A DNA stretch of 64,000 bases from Hydractinia symbiolongicarpus (lineage: Eukaryota; Cnidaria; Hydrozoa; Anthoathecata; Hydractiniidae), in the NCBI RefSeq assembly GCF_029227915.1, contig NC_079877.1:21603851-21667850 (forward strand), read 5' to 3'. Of the stretch, positions 10,488-20,200 are shown one piece after another (the first letter of the stretch is position 1; each line of letters opens with the position of its first letter). The notes under the pieces were generated by a model. The model was not told the DNA's origin and did not search any database. It worked only from the letters and a program-made list of their open reading frames with translations. The translations under genes were made by a program, and so were the position numbers.

Positions 10488-11234
10488 AAAAATTTAGGTG
10501 GAGCTTGTGGTCTTTCTTCTTCCTGTCAGTCAGCATACTCTCCAGTTTCGTAACAGAAATCACAATTTCATTGACAGCTTTTTATAAAATTTGTTGGCGA
10601 GCTAGTTTACGTATATTATACGTCTTGTTTTTTTTTATATAAGAAAATATTGAGATGCCAGTCTGTGGGTTCCTTCATTTTTACAAGTGCAAGTTTTTCC
10701 CCTCAAATCTCAATTTTGTTAATAAAAAAGTTCCTCAAAAATCTATCTTTTACATCAAAACCTTCTTAAGAAATGTCACTATAATAGAGGCCATTCCTTG
10801 AGACGAGTGTGATCGCACGCGCACTCGCCTGCACAAAGATTTACGAGTGGAATTTTTTCTTTTTCTAAGATATTCTAGAGTGATGAAAAAAGCTATTACG
10901 CTGATTACATAACATTCATTTCTTCGTGATTGATTTGTTTAAAAAGTATAGAGAACATTAAAGTCGGCCCCTTTCCTTCATGCTGACACTCTTATGCTCG
11001 GCTGGTGCATTACACTGAGACTCGAACGAAAGACGGAAGACCATTTGAAAGCCACAAGTCACTCCGACCTTCATCGTCACAGAGAATACTTCGAGAAGAG
11101 TACGCACCCATGCAAGTTAAATATAACCAGAACATTGTAGAGGTTAGGTGTCCTGTACTTTAATACAGCTTTCAGACGAATGTTTTCGTGATGTAATACC
11201 AAAGAAAAAACATATTGAATAAAGTTTAAAAAAT
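10488..11234. repeat. 747-bp tandem duplication, copy 2
   Basis: Direct head-to-tail repeat of 9741-10487. The junction AAAAAAT|AAAAATTTAGG is A-rich on both sides, consistent with slippage or unequal exchange in homopolymer tracts. Near-identity means either a very recent event or a duplication introduced in assembly. Confidence 0.93.
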
Positions 11235-11317
11235 CTTTTTAAAAGGGGAAAGAGAAATCAAAAATGTTTAGAAATATATTTAATGCCAAAAACATATAGC
11301 GATCTGCCAACACATCA

Positions 11318-11645
11318 TCCAGGCCATTCCTTGAGACGAGTGTGATCACACGTGCACTCGCCCAACACTCGTAAAAAGATTTACAAGTGATTTTTATCGC
11401 ACTCCTGAATTTTTTCTTTTTCTAAAATATTATAGAACGATGAAAAATGCTATTACGCTGATTACATAACATTCATTTCTTTGTGATTGATTTGTTTAAA
11501 AAGTATAGAGAACATTAAAGTCGGCCCCTTTCCTTCATGCTGACACTCTTATGCTCGGCTAGTGCATTACACTGAGACTCAAACGAAAGACAGGAGACCA
11601 TTTGGAACCATGCCACAAGTCAGTCCGACCTTCATCGTCACAGAG
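11318..11645. repeat. Diverged third copy of the tandem repeat (3' part)
   Basis: Matches the last ~450 bp of the 747-bp unit, with substitutions and indels throughout (for example GATCACACGTGCACTCG in place of GATCGCACGCGCACTCG). It ends near CACAGAGGATC, directly before Polinton-like coding sequence starts, so this repeat may mark the edge of that segment. Confidence 0.75.
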
Positions 11646-11665
11646 GATCATAGGTGGGAGAATAA

Positions 11666-13126
11666 GGAAAGGTCGACTCGCTTTACAAACACCTAAGTGA
11701 GGGGCTGAGGCAGCAACCTAACGCGAGACATTATGACAGGTTCGAACTACAAGGTAATCAGCTCTTCTACAAAGGCATAGACGGGGACATAAGGCTTACA
11801 AAAAGTACGAAAAAGGAGGAGGGTGAATTTAGAACCGCTACAGCAATAGCGAGAGGTTTATGTAAAGGAGGCATGGTAGCCATAGGCTTCACCGACTATA
11901 GCACACCACACAAGGGTAGTAAGGCAGCGGCCCAGAAACTTATGAACGAATTGGATAATGTCAATAAAAAGGCTGATGACATTGAGATGCTGCTGCTAAT
12001 CAAGAATGTTCTAGACGAGACGGAGAGTCTGATCGAAGATACTTCCTTTGGCAGGGATATCACGGAACGTGAAAGAAGAGGGTTAAACCGCGAGCTTCAA
12101 ACGTTACGTGGTAACCTCAAGCACATGAAAGGCAAGATGGTCTTCTACGACAGTGAAATTGACAAAGCAGAAGTCAAGTTGAAGAGATTTGAGAGAAAAA
12201 AGATCACGCCTAGAGAATCCGAGGAACAGCTAGCTATGTGGGACAGGGATATAGCCAAGGCCAAGGAAGACCTGGAACGACTATGTGATCAAAAAGAGGC
12301 TACGGCAAAAGTGCACGGTTTAGTATCATCCGACACTCAGAGCCAGCTGCTACACATCAAGGAGACATTGATGAAGATCGCAGGGGATGACACGTCACTC
12401 GTGGAAAAGCTCAAAATTCTCTTCAAGGAACAAGGCTAGACGATAGCGAGTATCGTCTCGGCTATCGGTCTGCTCATATCCACCATCGTACTCGCTGTGG
12501 GAAGTGGTGGAGGAGCTGGTGCAACTGGAGGTAGTACAGGTGGGAAAGGTTTTGTACGGAAACAGCTTAAAGGACTCGGAAAATTCCTGAAGTACCTAGC
12601 AGGCAAAGCAGGGGCAGCTCTTCCAGACATCATTGGCAGCGTGGTGTCGTTCTTTTTCAGAGTTGTGGCTAAGATTGTGGAATTTGCAGCCAAGCATTTA
12701 TACATGCCTATGGCTGCCGCCGTAGGTATTGTTGTTGCGTATGTAGGTAACAGGAGGAGTAAGGGTAAATCGCTGTACAAAAAGTTCAAAGTCTTGGGGA
12801 TAGGGTTGAGATATGCAGATCATGGAATGATCGCAGTAACTATGATAACCGCCACAGCTGGTATTGCCACACTTGCAACGGGGTTTGGAGCTCAGATAGC
12901 CATAGCTCTGGAAGCAGCGGGTCTTGCAGTAGGCATGGGGCAAGGAGGTTTGAAGAATGCGTCAAAACGCATAAGTGTTAAGGTCCACAAACATGAATAT
13001 ATCAAACTCCTAGCTGAGTTCAACCTGGACACCGTGTTCGACAAGATCTCCAAAGCAATACAAGATAGTGTGATCTCTGACAGCAAGTTCACCATGATTA
13101 TACAAGAGAAACAGACAGGAGGTTAG
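11666..13126 (+). pseudogene. Long coiled-coil plus membrane-domain protein, one in-frame TAG
   Basis: A single frame runs from just after a TAA near 11663 to 13126, interrupted only by TAG at 12437-12439. The part before the stop (first ATG at 11873, 188 residues from there) is charged and helical with coiled-coil heptads from about residue 25 on. Open sequence before that ATG (GKVDSLYKHLSEGL...) suggests that the true start is upstream and lost. After the stop the frame has a hydrophobic helix, a Gly-rich linker, basic helices and two long Ala/Gly/Ile-rich hydrophobic segments (MAAAVGIVVAYVG; TAGIATLATGFGAQIAIALE), then a charged tail. Family not recognised; a virion or membrane-associated Polinton protein is plausible. 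An 8-bp hairpin sits on the TAG. Confidence 0.6.
12438..12458. other. Hairpin at the in-frame TAG of the coiled-coil/membrane ORF
   Basis: Arms AGACGATA and TATCGTCT (8 bp, perfect) around a GCGAG loop, starting at the second base of the TAG stop. It may be a 3'-end signal of a shorter gene, or a structure acting on stop recoding; neither is shown. Confidence 0.6.
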
Positions 13127-13248
13127 GGAGGAACTTCTCAAAAAACTTCAGTCTGCACAGTATGTAAGTGCTAATTAGAACAACCACCTGCCTACTCAGT
13201 GTACGTTTTGTTGGAGGTAGCTTCTGCATAAGCTTCCACAAAACTCTA

Positions 13249-13563
13249 CTAGGCTATACCAACCACTTCACCTGTATCACCATCGATCAGCAAGTCACCA
13301 TCGTGTATGATAGTTTGCTGCCTTTGAGCGAGATCTTCCAGAAGGTGCTCAAGATTTTTCTGCCAAGCAATAATGCAACAGGGTTCGCAATAAGGACCAT
13401 CTGTCTGTATTGAAGCGTCCTTGTACTTGACCTTGCGGATGGCTTTGAGTAGGTCGGCCTTATTCATAGTTGAGTAGATACGAACCTTTAGTGCTTTGAC
13501 TTCCTTTTTCAGTGCCTTAACATCGTTCATGTTTGTTTCTATGGCTGAATACCAACCATACAA
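13249..13563 (-). CDS. Small SAP-like / coiled-coil protein, Polinton-type
   Basis: 104 residues, ATG to stop intact. Residues 12-28 are a basic coiled-coil stretch (VKALKKEVKALKVR). Residues 28-46 (IYSTMNKADLLKAIRKV) resemble the helix-turn-helix core of a SAP or Rho-N type nucleic-acid-binding motif. A CEPC pair occurs in the middle, and the C-terminal third is acidic. The gene is the last of four minus-strand genes and converges on the plus-strand ORF ending at 13126. The family is not identified; a DNA-binding role is inferred from the motif only. Confidence 0.6.
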   Translation of the reverse strand: MYGWYSAIETNMNDVKALKKEVKALKVRIYSTMNKADLLKAIRKVKYKDASIQTDGPYCEPCCIIAWQKNLEHLLEDLAQRQQTIIHDGDLLIDGDTGEVVGIA

Positions 13564-13602
13564 ACCTTTGCATCCACCTCAACTCAGTGACGCTCTGAGC
13601 GC

Positions 13603-13634
13603 TGATCAGGTAAACCCAAAGGTTCACCTGATTA
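13603..13634. terminator. Hairpin 3' of the 257-residue gene (possible transcript-end signal)
   Basis: ATCAGGTAAACC - CAAA - GGTTCACCTGAT: 12-bp arms with one mismatch, 22 bp beyond the stop of the minus-strand gene at 13657 and before the next gene's start at 13563. A second small palindrome (CGCTC-T-GAGCG) lies alongside at 13591-13601. A transcript-end role is inferred by analogy with the palindrome-directed polyadenylation of mimiviruses. Confidence 0.55.
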
Positions 13635-13656
13635 CTACTACCTGATTGGCTGTTTC

Positions 13657-14430
13657 TTACTCGAGGTCTACGGTGTTGTCAGATGGTAGAAAGTTGTCGG
13701 CTTCATCTTCTGAAAAATCTCTTTCATCCACATCGATCATCAGCGACTGCTTTGGTATATCGTGAACCCCGGTGATGATTGCTTGTCGAATCTCAAGGCT
13801 CCTTTCTGGGATGGTGTTAGACGAAAGGTACACATCTCTGTAAGTTATGGCTGCCACCATAGAAAGCCTCTTCCCTTCATAATTCGCCGGATTCACTTGC
13901 TGCCGGTGCCTGTAGAAGAATGGCGTGGTTATCTTCCTGACTGGCTTACCGTCTTTGTACTTTGTGCTCTGCTGGCAAAAGGTGGGAATTGATGTCTCCT
14001 TGATTGAGGAGTTATCCGAGATGTGCTTGATCATGGGGTGCTTGTAGTTCTTGGCGGGCTCACAGATCCGGGGGTCGATCTTTTGCATGCACTTGATATA
14101 ATGGGTCTGCTTTGGGTTTTCAGGATCGATGATAAAGCACACTTTCCACTTGGCGGTCTCGTTATATTTTTGGATACCATAGCTGTTCTGCTTGGGGGCC
14201 TGGATGCAGAGGGATGTGATCTTGTCATCCGACTCCTTGTATCCCACATAGATGCGCTTAAACTTGATTGTGTTGCTATGGACTGTAAAGTCGACCATCG
14301 ATGAGATCACGACCTTGTTCACATCGACTACAGAAGGTTTCATGATTTTCGAGTCTACATTAAATAAGATGTTCGTGGTTGGTACTTCGATTCCAGAAAA
14401 GTTTAGTGTTTTGTTCATTTTGTCAGACAT
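13657..14430 (-). CDS. Conserved-looking Polinton-type protein of unknown function
   Basis: 257 residues, intact from ATG at 14430. The protein appears to be beta-rich with alternating charged and hydrophobic strands, an invariant-looking central part (DPRICEPAKNYKHPMIKHI, then FCQQSTKYKDGKPV) and a very acidic C-terminal 30 residues (DVDERDFSEDEADNFL). No transmembrane helix or signal peptide. An acidic tail on a beta-rich body is common in phage and viral single-stranded DNA-binding proteins, so that is one possible role, but no motif proves it. It lies 26 bp downstream of the Cys-rich microgene and is followed by a hairpin at 13603-13634. The intact frame contrasts with the broken polymerase in segment B. 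Confidence 0.6.
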   Translation of the reverse strand: MSDKMNKTLNFSGIEVPTTNILFNVDSKIMKPSVVDVNKVVISSMVDFTVHSNTIKFKRIYVGYKESDDKITSLCIQAPKQNSYGIQKYNETAKWKVCFIIDPENPKQTHYIKCMQKIDPRICEPAKNYKHPMIKHISDNSSIKETSIPTFCQQSTKYKDGKPVRKITTPFFYRHRQQVNPANYEGKRLSMVAAITYRDVYLSSNTIPERSLEIRQAIITGVHDIPKQSLMIDVDERDFSEDEADNFLPSDNTVDLE

Positions 14431-14456
14431 TTTATTTTATTGTAGAAAACAAAACC

Positions 14457-14612
14457 TCAACTAGCATCACATGGACAGCTACCACAATTATACGTGATAT
14501 ACTCTTGGTAGCAGTACCAGCAAAGTAGTTTACCTTTTGTGAAGAATCTCCGTCCACAGGTGCATCTGTCATAGGTGTCTAGTACTCGTTCACACTCATC
14601 GCATTGTTCCAT
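14457..14612 (-). CDS. 51-residue Cys-rich putative zinc-binding protein
   Basis: A short complete frame. It carries paired cysteines: CDEC near the start, CTC at 17-19, CWYC at 31-34 and CGSCPC near the end, giving nine cysteines in 51 residues. This spacing suggests one or two zinc knuckles or a zinc-ribbon fold. It sits tightly between the VPDHFKTQEMC-repeat gene (46 bp upstream) and the 257-residue gene (26 bp downstream), with its ATG one base from a perfect palindrome. Small Cys-rich proteins are frequent in Polinton-like viruses; function unknown. Confidence 0.6.
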   Translation of the reverse strand: MEQCDECERVLDTYDRCTCGRRFFTKGKLLCWYCYQEYITYNCGSCPCDAS

Positions 14613-14613
14613 T

Positions 14614-14640
14614 TATCTTACAACCCAGGGTTGTAAGATA
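14614..14640. terminator. Perfect 13-bp palindrome between two minus-strand genes
   Basis: TATCTTACAACCC - A - GGGTTGTAAGATA, a 27-bp inverted repeat with a single central base. It is 18 bp after the stop of the gene at 14659 and one base before the ATG at 14612. It is perfectly preserved while neighbouring DNA in the region is diverged, which suggests function or very recent origin. Confidence 0.6.
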
Positions 14641-14658
14641 GTCGGTGATCTCCATACC

Positions 14659-14901
14659 TTACACATCCCACGAGGACCCCCAGGGGGCACGTCCTGGGAT
14701 CTGAAATAATCTGGAACAAACTCGAGCATATGCGGGTACAGCCTCGGCACACATTTCCAGGGTCTTGAAATGGTCTGGAACATCCTTGAGCATCAAAGAC
14801 GCTGCTTCAACCGACCGAGTCCACATTTCTTGGGTTTTGAAATAATAGCGAGTTACATTACCATGATGTCGGCTCATATTTATATTACATCCTAGCCACA
14901 A
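14659..14901 (-). CDS. VPDHFKTQEMC-type repeat protein (short)
   Basis: 80 residues with two clear repeats, YYFKTQEMWTRSVEAAS and VPDHFKTLEMCAEAV, and a possible third (CSRLFQIPG). The motif VPDHFKTQEMC with a following acidic helix is known from repeat proteins of giant viruses and related elements (DUF4116-like arrays). Family members are usually much longer, so this is probably a truncated copy; the end after the third repeat (RAPWGSSWDV) looks like out-of-frame read-through. It is the first gene of the minus-strand set in segment A. Function in the family is not established; protein interaction is the usual guess. Confidence 0.55.
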   Translation of the reverse strand: MWLGCNINMSRHHGNVTRYYFKTQEMWTRSVEAASLMLKDVPDHFKTLEMCAEAVPAYARVCSRLFQIPGRAPWGSSWDV

Positions 14902-14940
14902 CTAGCAGTAATAACTCTATGGACTTTCCCCTACTCAATT

Positions 14941-17281
14941 GTGCAATCTCTATTTTTGTTGATGTCAGCATTATTCCATCTAGTCGCTATTACGTATGCG
15001 TGGGATTTTATCGGATTTCCCGGAATTGTCAGATTTGTGGGATTCGGGGTGATTTCGGGAATTTAGGGAATTTCCCTTGTCGTCGTTGACTGTCCCAGAA
15101 ACATTTTCCTATCTCTATGGCCTGATCATCGCGTTCAACGTTTCAACCTTGCACTTGTGGTTAATACGTTTTACAAAATTCTATACAGCTTAAATAACAT
15201 ACGTTGCGGTAAACAAAAATTAGTTAAGTGAGAATCACACTTGCAAATATTCACATCGCACTTGTAAATTTTGCTTACATAGCACTCGTAATTTTTTTAG
15301 TGGGTGCTTTTTGTAGCTCTAACATAGTTTTATTCAAGAAATGGCCTGATAATACTCTCTCTTTTCACATTCAAGATGGTTCTAGAAGAGCCGAAAGCTC
15401 AATGGAATATGTGAAGAAAATAATGTTATTTTTCTCAATTTTTGTTACATATGAACTTACTTCATTTATCTGTTTTATTTTTTTTTCTCCATAACAATTT
15501 CCTCACTCTCTCTAAAACACAATTCTGGAGATCAATTTTTCTTTTGTGTTGAATGTTGTTCTAATGTATTTATATCTTTGCATTCACATTGAGCATGTTG
15601 AAATGATTAGGTTCTGGTAATAAAGCAGTATGGCAGGTATCATTTTGAGGTGTTATTGACATTTCACAAGGCAGTGGGCCCAGGACTAAATTGATAAAGG
15701 CTGTTAAAAACAGTAAAAAATGTTACACTTTAGTTTGAATGATATTCATTCTTTCTTTTCTTTCTTATATTTGCTACATTCAAACAACAGGTGCCCACAA
15801 AAAATGTGATTAAAAATGCAATTAATATGACACATGAAATTTTGACCTCCCCATTACTGCCACTCATTTTATTATGCACACTATGATTGGTGGTAGTGTA
15901 TCTGATCAGTTGAACGTTTATTTAGGCCTTTTTGTTGTCATGGGTAACCGTTTAGGCGACTTGCAGTTGATTCTTCGCACATGGTAAATCGCCGCATTTG
16001 TATCATCAGCAAAAATAATGGCGCATTTTGATTCATTATTACAAAAAAATTAACAGAATAAAAATAGTGGAAGTTTCAACAGAAAAGTATTTATTACGTT
16101 GATTACGAAGCCATTAACTCACGTATATACTCACTAAGAAAGCATTGTTGCTTCCTTCATTATTTTCAGCCTAGCCTTGTTTCTATGGTGTCAAAGCGTC
16201 AGATTTTTAATTCTTCAATAACTGTGTCTACAACAGAGGAGGGTCTTACGACAAGCATATGTTCTTGTGTTTTCGCATCACGCACCCAGTTAATATTTTT
16301 ATGTTGCAAAGGAAAAAAATATAAATTTGTCTTGCTAAAAAAAATGTTTGGATAAATTTTTTTCCTTGTTTTGAACTGTAACTAGCTGTCAGGATGAAAA
16401 GGTAAAAATACTTGCATGCTGAAAAACGTTTTCTTGTGTTGTTTTAAAAGTTATATAGCAAGACTTATTCTTGCATTGTTTTGAAAATTATACAGAATAT
16501 ACTTGTGTTGTTTTGAAAGTTACACAGCAAATTGTGCTTCTTTTTTATCACATATTATTTTATATAGTTTTTACTTATACATTATAAATAATACTCTGCT
16601 AAATAAGAAAATCATTGAAAGTTAAAAAAGTTTAAAGCTATTTAACTTCTGTTTTTGTTTTAAATTTAGGGGTAGCTAACATAGAAAAGCTCCATTTCCC
16701 AAAGGACTACATCGAGAATATATGTGTCAATAAAAATCTGCTGACTTGCAAAACTTATGCAGTGTTCTAATAAGTGCAGGAACTATAACTGCAATTATTT
16801 GCCAAGTGACATTTTGAAAAATACTCAAAAAAATACTTTTACCACTGGAAAGAGCTTGAGTTAAATTTAATTCTGTACTGACATTATAATTCTGAATCTT
16901 TTAAGACCTTGAAGTGATTGACATTAACTAACATCGATGTGACCAAATTCCTTGTAAGTTAAAGATAAAGGACACTAGTTTGAGAGGATAAATTTAAAAA
17001 AACTGTATTATTATATAGTTTTGCGGGAAAAATACAGTTGGTTGTGCACATAGAATAACTAATTGAATTGTCTTTGCTTAATTTAAAAAAATGGTTATTA
17101 AAACTATTAGTTTTCGCTTGCATATTCATGCAGTCATTCCGACTTGCTAAACTTGTTTTTATTAATAATGAATATTAAAAGTCTTAGGAATAAAGTCAAC
17201 TCTCTCTCTCTCTCACTTTGTTTGCATTGCAAAACATGGTAACTTTCAAAATTACTATTGAGATTCCTTTACCTTTTTTAG
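14941..17281. other. Intergenic/5' region upstream of ARCN1
   Basis: AT-rich. A candidate for the ARCN1 start exon is ATG at 15981-15983 directly followed by GTAAAT (a good donor), which would join in frame to the first recognised coding exon at 17282. Another ATG followed by GTAACT at 17236 would make an intron of only 43 bp and is less likely. A (CT)n tract lies at about 17200-17213. No other gene seen. Confidence 0.45.
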
Positions 17282-20200
17282 GTTCTTCTAGCTGCTGCAA
17301 TATGTACAAAAAATGGCAAAGGTAAATTTGGTATGACACGTTTGCATGTACAGGGTTCCCACAACTAAAAATCCTAAAAATATAAAATCCTTTTTAATAA
17401 TCCTTGTGAAAACTCCTAAAAATGTTTTTAGAGAACATCCATTTGTTAATCTTCATAATGGATTGTTTTTTGGGAATGTCTCAAATAGCTAATGCGGAAA
17501 ATAAACTTCGATCAATCCAATTTGTCTTTCATGTTTTATTCTTTTGATATATTTTGCTTCTTGTGGTTCTAAATTACAATATCACTAATTCAAATTCCAC
17601 TAAATTTTTGTATTTTTGTATAAAAAACAGCTAAAATCCTCCCGAATTCTCTGAAATATCCTTTAAAAGCTAGTTCCAAAATGAGTGGGAATCCTGATGT
17701 AAATTAATTTTATTTTCATTCTTGGTTTTTACATTTATTATTGTAGCATTGGTCTCAAGACAGTTTGTTGAAATGACACGTTCTCGAATTGAAGGTCTGT
17801 TATCAGCTTTTCCAAAGTTAATGAACACTGGCCAACAGCATACATTTGTTGAAACAGAAAGTGTCCGATATGTGTACCAACCTTTAGACAAGTTATTTAT
17901 GTTGTTAATAACAACAAAAGCAAGTAATATATTGGAAGACTTAGAAACACTTCGACTATTTTCAAGAGTGGTAAGTTTTAAAGCCTTTAGTTATAATGAA
18001 ATAAATTACTGAATGGAACGAAATGGAAAAAAAGACACTCTGCTTTAACATTGAATAATCTAAATTAGAGAGCTAAATACAGATAATTTCATGAGACACA
18101 TGCGATTGCACACGCGCACGTGCACTATCTCACACGCAAAAAGTGCATGTCGCTCTTAAAAATTGCAATGGTCATCTGCAAAGCTATTTTAGAACATTTA
18201 TCTTCTTATCTAAACGATTTAAACACAACACGTTTTTTTATTGAAGCTTGGTTTGTGTATTTCGTCTCTTCTTGTGGTTTTACAACTTCCAATATTATTC
18301 TTGAGTGCAATTGTAATATTATTTTTCTTTCCATGTATTCGTAGAAAAATGCCCACATGAGAATTTTTTTTCTTTTTCTTTCTTTCTCGAAATAGGAAAT
18401 TTTATTTTTAATACAATGTAACAGCCCTCGAAATAGTTTCCGAGCTACAGACATGTCCTGTCGTTCTGAACTTTTGTTGAACAAAACGTCTTATATATTT
18501 CTGTCTTGGTCTGACACTTCCATTTGTTTAGTCCTGAGAACTATTGAATAGTCGTGGTCCATTTAATCTGTGAACAAGCCTATTCATAGCCAACCTGACC
18601 ATCCTACCTAATTCACTGACTCCTGGCTTAGTTAAAGGACTACGTAGGCATTATTAAAATGCGCAGCCTTGTTTTGTTTTTTAATGGCGCCTAACATTTA
18701 TTATTTGTGGTATGTGTGATCATGGTTAAGAAAAACTTCCATGATGGCACATGACTGGTGAAAACAAAATGAAAGAGTTGCGAAACACAGATTGATTAAA
18801 AGAGAAATTAAAATTTGCGAAACATTTAAATATTAAAATATTAATATTCTTGGCCAACGAAAAATCGTTCACGCTAATTGAAGGTTAGGGTAACGACAGG
18901 TTGAAGGAATAATCGTTACCCTCAAATTTCGCGGCATGATTTCGTCAGTAAAACTCCATAGGAAAGACACAGAAACTCGTTATTTTCTACTTTTGTAAAA
19001 AAAGTCAATCTTATTACATCCTTCAGAAGAAAAGTACTAAAAAACAAAGAAGACTACATGCCAGAATCAGGAACATATATTTGGAGAAAAGAGCTAAAAG
19101 TAACCTCTTCCCGAACCATGGCTGGAAGGTTTTTTGAAAATCAAATGACAACCATTCAATTTTCGTTTTTTTTAATGTAGCATAATTTATGTGCTAAACT
19201 GCCAAAGTCTTTAGTTTTGAACAAAAGAAAGATCAGTTGGAAGACCATTTTGTTGCAAAATAAATTTGAAAAATGCTCTTTCTCTTATCCTCCTAGGTTT
19301 ATTTAGCAACACTACATATGTGTGGGAAACATAAAAACAGCAATTTTGAAGTTCTTTAGATGAAGATTTATATTCTTGTGTTTCCTACAATTTGAGAACG
19401 AAGACCCCAGGATATTAGATTTACTAATAAATGACTATTTAACTAAGAAAATTGTCTAATGTATAGTATAATGCCTAAATTTGTTTTCCTGTGTAGGTTC
19501 CTGAATACTGTAAAGTGCTGGAAGAAAACGATATATTAGAAAACTCTTTTCAGTTAATATTTGCGTTTGACGAAATAGTAGCACTTGGATATAGAGAAAA
19601 CGTTAATCTTGCTCAAATAAGGACATTTATTGAAATGGATAGTCATGAAGAACGTGTTATAAATGCTGTTAGAAAGGTGTGGTTTCTTTAATATGGAAGA
19701 TATTTATGTTATTAACATGTTAACATTTTCGTGTGAATGTCTCTATATTTGCTTTTACGTAGACTCAAGAACTTGAAGCTAAGGAAGCAATGAAACGTAA
19801 GGCAAAAGAATTGCAGGCAGCTCGTATTAGTGCTGGAAAAGGTCGCAGTTTATTAAAAGGGTTTGCAGGTGGGATGGGTGGGTCAGGAAGTTCAGCACCA
19901 TCCCATAATGATTACAACCCAACTGTGGGCGATCACGCTCAAACACAAGACATATCACCACAAAAATCGTACCCCGTCAGGTAATACTTTCTCGTGCATG
20001 TGTATTTGTGTAAACTATTTGTTGTTATTTGTGTAGCATGATGATCACAGCCATGCTAATTGTGACTTTGTATACTTCCTATGTGAGGAAGATTGCAAGC
20101 ATGACACAAAGTTTTTCTCAAGGAAAATTCTGATTACACGAGTTACAAAATAACCATGTTTTTTTCTTTGAAGTTTCTCGTGATATTTACATTTCTAACT

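Larger units (their letters stand above)
11650..14940. mobile_element. Polinton/Maverick-like segment A (partial)
   Basis: A 3.3-kb block with higher GC and dense, nearly gap-free coding on both strands, unlike its surroundings: one long plus-strand frame and four minus-strand genes converging on it. Gene style (a small Cys-rich protein, a SAP-like small protein, VPDHFKTQEMC-type repeats, a hydrophobic structural-type protein) and palindromic intergenic hairpins match segment B at the right edge. No polymerase, integrase, ATPase or capsid is recognised here, so it is a fragment; assignment to Polintons is an inference from style and gene content. Confidence 0.6.

Noticed and set aside
12436-12943. 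Minus-strand frames of 117 and 81 codons
   Set aside because: Antisense shadows of the plus-strand coiled-coil/membrane ORF, Pro/Thr-rich as expected from antisense of Gly/Ala codons.
13762-14304. Plus-strand frames opposite the 257-residue gene
   Set aside because: Antisense shadows; the minus-strand frame is longer, starts cleanly and fits the gene set.
15228-15494. 88-codon plus-strand frame with hydrophobic segments
   Set aside because: Low-complexity AT-rich sequence with repeated CACTTG(T/C)AAAT words; no domain or splice support.
17236-17281. ATG followed by GTAACT as ARCN1 first exon
   Set aside because: Would need a 43-bp intron, shorter than normally spliced; ATG|GTAAAT at 15981 is preferred.
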